Source of the DNA: Methanomassiliicoccales archaeon | GTDB taxonomy: Archaea > Thermoplasmatota > Thermoplasmata > Methanomassiliicoccales > JACIVX01 | NCBI GenBank assembly: GCA_028682925.1 | Contig: JAJRAG010000019.1 | Coordinates: 1-9,011, forward strand | Reading direction: 5' to 3' | Length of the DNA stretch: 9,011 nucleotides | The notes under the pieces: generated by a model | Told to the model about the DNA's origin: nothing | The model's input: the letters and a program-made list of their open reading frames with translations, nothing else | The model's database searches: none | Shown here: piece by piece, positions 5,548 through 9,011 of the stretch | Position numbering within the stretch: position 1 is the first letter of the stretch | Layout of the letters: each line of letters starts with the position of its first letter | Made by a program: the position numbers and the translations under genes

Positions 5548-5841
5548 ATGGCCCTTGACGAAGATACGGCTTGGGTGCTCTGGCCAGAGTATTTCGACAT
5601 CAAAAGGAGCAGAGACCAAGGTCGAAAAGTGAATAAGAACCTGGCGATTAGTGAACCTACCGTCGAGGTCATATCGAAGGCATTGGAGAAATTGGGGATA
5701 GAGCACAAGGTCGAAACCGAGAAATCGTACCCGTCCAACTGGCATGGTCACAATGGAAGGGTCCTCGCGGAAAAGACAATGAAGAAGTCAGAGCTTCTGG
5801 CCAAAATAGGCCAGGAGATATCTAAAATTCACCTATCCTGA
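5548..5841 (+). CDS. srp19: signal recognition particle 19 kDa protein
   Basis: This subunit binds the tips of helices 6 and 8 of SRP 7S RNA and prepares the RNA for SRP54, so it serves targeting of membrane and secreted proteins. The 97 aa are the normal archaeal length. Conserved parts are WVLWPEYFDIKRSRDQGRKV (9-28), which holds the RNA-binding YFD-KRSR-GRKV motif, and SYPSNWHGHNGRVLAEK (60-76). The ATG at 5548 fits both the conserved start and a leaderless transcript. The last 13 nt overlap the end of the DUF211 gene on the opposite strand. The 7S RNA gene itself is not in the window. Confidence 0.96.
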   Translation: MALDEDTAWVLWPEYFDIKRSRDQGRKVNKNLAISEPTVEVISKALEKLGIEHKVETEKSYPSNWHGHNGRVLAEKTMKKSELLAKIGQEISKIHLS

Positions 5842-6119
5842 GGAGTCTCTACCTCTTCCACGATCTTCTTTCCAGCCGAAACGCTGTCAACGGAGTGAAT
5901 AACAGCCCCAGACTCCGTGATCGCTTGTTCCACCTGGGCGAAATCGATGGCCGTTCCCTCAATCGTTATCTTGATGCTCTCAGTTTCCTGGTCGACCTCC
6001 TCAAGAGTGCAGTTCACACCGGTGACCCCATTGAGAAGACCGAGACGCTTGGATAATTCGATGATTGACGGATGATGAGGTTTCAGAACATCCAGAACCA
6101 GTCTCTTGATATCGCTCAT
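5829..6119 (-). CDS. DUF211 family protein (ferredoxin-like fold, function unknown)
   Basis: A 96-aa archaeal protein of the DUF211 family. The recognisable start is IKRLVLDVLKPHHPSIIELSKRL (4-26), followed by GVTGVNCTLEEVDQETESIKITIEG (31-55) and IDFAQVEQAITESGAVIHSVDSVSAG (58-83). This gives the beta-alpha-beta-beta-alpha-beta order of a ferredoxin-like/ACT-type fold, probably forming oligomers. The biochemical role of the family is not established; regulatory or metal-binding roles have been suggested by fold only. The ATG at 6119 is supported by GGGAGGAAG just upstream and by the conserved N-terminus. The C-terminal tail (KKIVEEVETPQDR) is acidic and probably disordered; its last codons overlap srp19. 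Confidence 0.92.
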   Translation of the reverse strand: MSDIKRLVLDVLKPHHPSIIELSKRLGLLNGVTGVNCTLEEVDQETESIKITIEGTAIDFAQVEQAITESGAVIHSVDSVSAGKKIVEEVETPQDR

Positions 6120-6120
6120 C

Positions 6121-6129
6121 TTCCTCCCC
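6121..6129 (-). promoter_or_regulatory. Shine-Dalgarno sequence of the DUF211 gene
   Basis: On the minus strand GGGGAGGAAG precedes the ATG at 6119. The GGAGG core (6123-6127) is a full match to the 16S anti-Shine-Dalgarno, with an unusually short spacing of 3 nt. This is the strongest such match in the window. Confidence 0.6.
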
Positions 6130-6165
6130 TTTCCTACCTATTTGTGTTTTAGTCGAATTATGATA

Positions 6166-6179
6166 CCAGTATAAAAACT
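6166..6179 (-). promoter_or_regulatory. TATA box of the DUF211 gene
   Basis: Read on the minus strand, AGTTTTTATACTGG lies about 53 nt upstream of the ATG at 6119. A start site about 25 nt downstream, near 6147, gives a leader of about 28 nt with room for the Shine-Dalgarno. Twelve of its bases are identical to the srp19 box. Confidence 0.65.
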
Positions 6180-6203
6180 GTTGTGAAATGCGATGAGACC
6201 GAA

Positions 6204-6216
6204 GGATTATATGAAA
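6204..6216 (+). promoter_or_regulatory. TATA box of nnr
   Basis: GGATTATATGAAA has the core ATTATATG (6206-6213), centred about 26 nt before the ATG at 6236, predicting a leaderless mRNA. A second A/T core, GATATAAAC (6224-6232), is too close to the ATG to serve that start. Confidence 0.65.
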
Positions 6217-6235
6217 AGGCAACGATATAAACAAC

Positions 6236-7669
6236 ATGCTGTCCCACCAAGAAGTCAAGGTACTAGATATCAACTCTGAGTATCTGGGAACGCCCGTTGA
6301 GATCCTGATGGAGAATGCAGGACGATCCGTCGCCGAGTTCATAGAGGGGCGGTTCGGGAAGGGAAAGAGGATTGGGATTTTCTGCGGGACTGGCAATAAT
6401 GGCGGGGACGGTTTCGTAGCCGCGAGATATCTGAGGGATAGAAACAAGGTCCAGGTCCTTATGGCAAAGCCCCGCCAGAATATCAAAACAGAGCTTGCAA
6501 GGAAGAACTTCGAGAAGACCGCTGAAATTTCTCTGCCCGCAGAGGACTCAGAACTGAAACAATTTGACATCATTGTCGATGCATTGCTTGGGATAGGAAC
6601 TCATGGTGAGGTGGAGGAACCATACAGGACCCTCATCGAGAGAATCAACTCATCGTCCTCAAGAATAGTGTCGATCGACATTCCCTCGGGACTTGGGACG
6701 GACGTCTGCATCAGACCCGATTTCACGATCACGTTCCATGACGCCAAGATGGGTATGGACAGAAGGAACTCAGGCGAAATTGTCGTGGTGGACATCGGAG
6801 TACCGCAGGACGCGATGAAATTCGTCGGTCCGGGAGAGTTTGTCTATTATCCAATACCAGGGAGTGATTCGCATAAGGGTGACAACGGCAGGGTGCTGAT
6901 AATCGGGGGCGGCCCTTATACGGGAGCGCCGGCATTAGCCGGCCTCTCTGCTTACAGAATCGGAGTAGACCTGGTTCACATAGCTACGCCAGCCATGAGC
7001 TACATACCGATCGCTTCCTATTCGCCGAACTTCATCGTTCATAGACTCAGCTCTGATAGTCTGGTTGATGAGGACTTGGATAGCCTTAGATTGCTCACTG
7101 AGAAAGTCGATGCAGTGTTGATCGGTCCAGGAGCAGGCGACGATCCTGAAACGCACAATACCATACTGAAATTCGTCAGAGCGTGCAATAAGCCGGTGGT
7201 GATTGATGCCGATGGCCTCGGGGCCATATCAAAGGGATTGGATGTGCTCGACGGCAAGAAAGGGGTCGTGACCCCTCACGCGATGGAGTTCAAGACAATA
7301 TCAGGTTTGACCCTGCCAGCCGATTATGAATCAAGGGTGGAACCGGTGAAGGTGTTCGCCAAGAGGATCGGAATGACTGTTCTCCTAAAGGGCCGGATAG
7401 ATATTGTCTCAAACGGAGAAACGGTCAAGCTCAATCGGACCGGGAACGCGGCCATGAGCGTTGGGGGAACCGGAGATGTCCTGGCGGGCCAGGTAGTCGG
7501 TCTGATGTCCAAAGGGGTCGAACCATTCGATGCGGCGAGGATCTCCGCATTCACGAATGGATTCGCGGGGGACCTCGCGTTCGCAAAGCTCGGATTCAGT
7601 CTGCTAGCGACCGATGTGATTGATGAAATCCCTGCGGTGTTGAAGCGATTTCTTGAGAGGTTTAAATAG
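6236..7669 (+). CDS. nnr: bifunctional NAD(P)HX epimerase / ADP-dependent NAD(P)HX dehydratase
   Basis: This metabolite-repair enzyme restores hydrated NADH and NADPH: the N-terminal domain interconverts the R and S hydrates, and the C-terminal kinase-like domain dehydrates S-NAD(P)HX, usually with ADP. The 477 aa carry both in the normal order. The YjeF_N epimerase domain (about 1-205) has LMENAGRSVAEF (24-35), the GTGNNGGDGF loop (51-60), Asp115 in IVDALLGIGT and SIDIPSGLGTD (146-156). The ribokinase-like dehydratase domain (about 212-475) has KGDNGRVLIIGGG (214-226), YTGAPALAG (228-236), IGPGAGDD (296-303), VIDADGLGAI (322-331), TPHAMEF (346-352), LLKG (383-386), and Asp414 in GGTGDVLAG. 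No frameshift or lost catalytic residue is seen. The start is chosen from the TATA spacing. Its end overlaps the TATA box of the next gene. Confidence 0.96.
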   Translation: MLSHQEVKVLDINSEYLGTPVEILMENAGRSVAEFIEGRFGKGKRIGIFCGTGNNGGDGFVAARYLRDRNKVQVLMAKPRQNIKTELARKNFEKTAEISLPAEDSELKQFDIIVDALLGIGTHGEVEEPYRTLIERINSSSSRIVSIDIPSGLGTDVCIRPDFTITFHDAKMGMDRRNSGEIVVVDIGVPQDAMKFVGPGEFVYYPIPGSDSHKGDNGRVLIIGGGPYTGAPALAGLSAYRIGVDLVHIATPAMSYIPIASYSPNFIVHRLSSDSLVDEDLDSLRLLTEKVDAVLIGPGAGDDPETHNTILKFVRACNKPVVIDADGLGAISKGLDVLDGKKGVVTPHAMEFKTISGLTLPADYESRVEPVKVFAKRIGMTVLLKGRIDIVSNGETVKLNRTGNAAMSVGGTGDVLAGQVVGLMSKGVEPFDAARISAFTNGFAGDLAFAKLGFSLLATDVIDEIPAVLKRFLERFK

Positions 7670-7670
7670 G
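7659..7670 (+). promoter_or_regulatory. TATA box of the second metallophosphoesterase, overlapping the nnr stop
   Basis: GGTTTAAATAGG contains TTTAAATA (7661-7668), a near-consensus archaeal box. It includes the last codons and part of the TAG stop of nnr. Its centre is about 28 nt before the GTG at 7693, predicting an almost leaderless mRNA. This supports independent transcription despite the 23-nt gene gap. Confidence 0.65.
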
Positions 7671-7692
7671 CAATGAGGCTAACTCAATCACC

Positions 7693-8370
7693 GTGAAGAT
7701 TGCCCTGATCTCTGATGTTCATTCCAACATAATTGCGCTTGATGCTGTCCTGACCGATATCGACAGTATTGGTGCCGGACTCATCCTCAACGCCGGGGAC
7801 ATAGTCGGTTACAATCCCTACCCCAATGAGACGATCGAACGCTTCAAGTCCAGGAACATCCAATCGATCCTGGGCAACCACGACAGGGCAGTTATTAGGT
7901 TCAACCCAGTGGGCATGAACAAGATGGCCGCTGAGGCGGTACTCTGGACATCCAAGAACATCGCGGCCGAAGGGGTGGACTATCTGAAGGATCTCAAGTC
8001 AAGATCGTTCATGACAATTGGAACTCACCTATGTGGCATCTACCACGGATCTCCTCGCGATGATGACGAGTATCTCTATGAGGTCGACGCAGGAAGAGAG
8101 CTTCTTGAGATGTGCGAGTGTAGCATCCTGATAGTTGGTCACACTCACATGCCTTTCATCAAAAGATTCGACAACGGAATGATAATCAACTCCGGTTCTG
8201 TCGGTCAGCCGAGAGACGGGGATCCGCGAGCCAACTACGTCCTTTTCGACAGCGATACGGGCGATCTACAGATTCGCAGAGTGAGCTATGATGTCGATAT
8301 CGTGGAGAAGAAAGTCCAGAGCGTCGGTCTTCCATCATTTCTTGGAGAGAGGTTGAGGCATGGATTCTAG
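7693..8370 (+). CDS. calcineurin-like metallophosphoesterase (second of three)
   Basis: A 225-aa cytosolic two-metal phosphoesterase. Ligands are visible in order: Asp8/His10 in ISDVHSN, Asp36 in NAGDIVGYNPYP (33-44), Asn62-His63-Asp64 in LGNHDRAV, His118 in IYHGSP, and His150/His152 in VGHTHMP, followed by the conserved NSGSVGQPRDGDPRA (166-180). The GDIVGYNPYP segment and the NSGSVGQPRDGDPRA end mark the DNA-repair-exonuclease-annotated small phosphodiesterase group (YfcE/MJ0936-like) rather than Mre11 itself. The substrate is unknown. The start is a GTG, chosen because the family's first strand (KIALISDVHSN) begins right after it and because of the TATA spacing. Unlike the first phosphoesterase, it keeps the full GNHD motif. 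Confidence 0.92.
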   Translation: MKIALISDVHSNIIALDAVLTDIDSIGAGLILNAGDIVGYNPYPNETIERFKSRNIQSILGNHDRAVIRFNPVGMNKMAAEAVLWTSKNIAAEGVDYLKDLKSRSFMTIGTHLCGIYHGSPRDDDEYLYEVDAGRELLEMCECSILIVGHTHMPFIKRFDNGMIINSGSVGQPRDGDPRANYVLFDSDTGDLQIRRVSYDVDIVEKKVQSVGLPSFLGERLRHGF

Positions 8371-8386
8371 GCGATTTGGGCCACAA

Positions 8387-8396
8387 CCTTTTTCTT
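8387..8396 (+). terminator. possible pyrimidine-tract terminator of the second phosphoesterase gene
   Basis: CCTTTTTCTT, with five T at 8389-8393, lies 17 nt after the stop codon at 8370. It could end the transcript in the archaeal manner. It has no hairpin, and the run is short. Confidence 0.3.
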
Positions 8397-8443
8397 GCAT
8401 GATTGGTTAGCTCTGAGATGCTTCAATATGGAAGGGACATGGA

Positions 8444-9011
8444 ATGAATGTGCTTCCGATCACAGATCATCCAGCACTCAGCATCGGTAATGGATCACGG
8501 ATTGTTTGTGCCGGGGACCTGCATATCGGGATAGAGGACGAACTGAGGTCCAAGGGCATACACGTCCCAAGTCAGACATTCAGGATGGAAAGGGAGCTGC
8601 GTTCGGTAAAGAACGGACACGATAGACTCATACTTCTGGGGGACATCAAGCACAAGGTGCCAGGATCAACGAAACAGGAGTATTCAGAGATTCCCAGATT
8701 CTTGCGAGCGATGAAGAGAATGTATGAAAAGGTCGACATAGTTCGAGGAAACCACGATAGCCAGATTGAAGAGCTCGTTCCTGAAGGGGTCGATATTCAT
8801 CCTTCGACAGGTTTCACTTTGGGTGACGTCGGCTTTGCTCATGGACACACCTGGCCGACATCCGAGGTGATGTCAAGAAAGGTCGTGGTGTTGGCACACA
8901 ATCACCCGACCGTTGTCTTTCAGGAGGGACTCGGCAACATCTCTGCGGAACGTTGCTGGTTGAGATGTGAGGTGAATGACAAAGCACATCAGAGATACAC
9001 GGAACTGCCTA
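8444..9011 (+). CDS. SbcD/Mre11-related archaeal metallophosphoesterase (third of three; partial, runs off the right edge)
   Basis: An open frame from the ATG at 8444 gives 189 codons without a stop before the window ends. The protein begins MNVLPITDHPALSIGNGSRI and then shows phosphoesterase motifs in order: Asp25/His27 in AGDLHIGIEDEL (23-34), Asp67 in LLGDIKH, Asn103-His104-Asp105 in RGNHDSQIEEL, His133/His135 in FAHGHTWP, and His152/His154 in LAHNHPTV. The DLHIGIE-EL start and the GDIKH motif fit the archaeal SbcD-related phosphoesterase family, whose biochemical role is undefined; some archaea have it beside an Lhr-type helicase gene, which would be downstream of this window. The C-terminus is missing only because of the window edge. 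Another ATG at 8439 stops at once. No clear promoter or Shine-Dalgarno sequence is seen in the 73-nt gap. Confidence 0.88.
   Translation, partial: MNVLPITDHPALSIGNGSRIVCAGDLHIGIEDELRSKGIHVPSQTFRMERELRSVKNGHDRLILLGDIKHKVPGSTKQEYSEIPRFLRAMKRMYEKVDIVRGNHDSQIEELVPEGVDIHPSTGFTLGDVGFAHGHTWPTSEVMSRKVVVLAHNHPTVVFQEGLGNISAERCWLRCEVNDKAHQRYTELP

Noticed and set aside
6001..6573. 190-codon minus-strand frame covering the DUF211 start and the nnr start
   Set aside because: It is a shadow of two well-supported genes and removes their shared promoter region; no known domain is seen.
1..9011. Possible mobile element, CRISPR array, toxin-antitoxin pair or defence island
   Set aside because: No transposase, integrase, terminal inverted repeats, regularly spaced repeats or defence-type domains are present; the genes are vertically typical archaeal ones.
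8444..9011. Reading the third phosphoesterase as true Mre11 (Rad50 partner)
   Set aside because: The start and spacing of motifs fit the smaller SbcD-related archaeal group, and no rad50 or herA/nurA gene is visible, although the downstream side is cut off.

Overview
This window reads as chromosomal DNA of a euryarchaeal-type archaeon, most likely from the Thermoplasmatota (Thermoplasmata and relatives). Every recognisable gene is archaeal: the end of an archaeal 16S rRNA, aIF2-beta with a TRAM extension, ribosomal protein S8e, SRP19, a DUF211 protein, a bifunctional Nnr and an archaeal presenilin-like protease. The Thermoplasmatota assignment rests mainly on the 16S gene, which is followed by an oligo-T stop and then a protein gene, with no tRNA-Ala or 23S behind it. 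Unlinked rRNA genes are known from Thermoplasmata. The assignment is an inference and the species cannot be named from the window.

Layout. 1-200 is the 3' end of 16S rRNA, with a hairpin and a T-run behind it. 404-2017 is CTP synthase (pyrG). 2145-2777 is aIF2-beta with a C-terminal TRAM domain. It converges, with a 12-nt gap, on 2790-3323 (minus), a small HExxH protein of unknown family. Divergent from that is 3425-4360, a nine-helix GxGD intramembrane protease (presenilin/SPP type). 4437-5081 is the first calcineurin-like metallophosphoesterase. 5127-5507 (rps8e) and 5548-5841 (srp19) follow, and a DUF211 gene on the minus strand (5829-6119) overlaps the end of srp19 by 13 nt. Divergent from DUF211 is nnr (6236-7669), NAD(P)HX epimerase/dehydratase. 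It is followed by a second metallophosphoesterase (7693-8370) and a third, of the SbcD/Mre11-related archaeal type, which runs off the right edge (8444-9011).

Expression. Most genes appear to have their own promoter: a TATA-like box lies about 20-35 nt upstream of most starts, so many transcripts would be leaderless or nearly so. The clear boxes are before aIF2-beta, rps8e, srp19, DUF211, nnr and the second phosphoesterase. rps8e and DUF211 instead have short leaders with a Shine-Dalgarno sequence. rps8e, srp19 and DUF211 share nearly identical TATA blocks.

Functional picture. Most of the content is housekeeping: translation (16S, aIF2-beta, S8e), protein targeting (SRP19), nucleotide synthesis (PyrG) and metabolite repair (Nnr). 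No mobile element, CRISPR array, prophage or defence island is visible. The less ordinary parts are the back-to-back pair of predicted proteases (soluble zincin and intramembrane aspartyl protease) and three unrelated-looking metallophosphoesterases within about 4.6 kb. I found no clear evidence for a wholly new multi-gene system.
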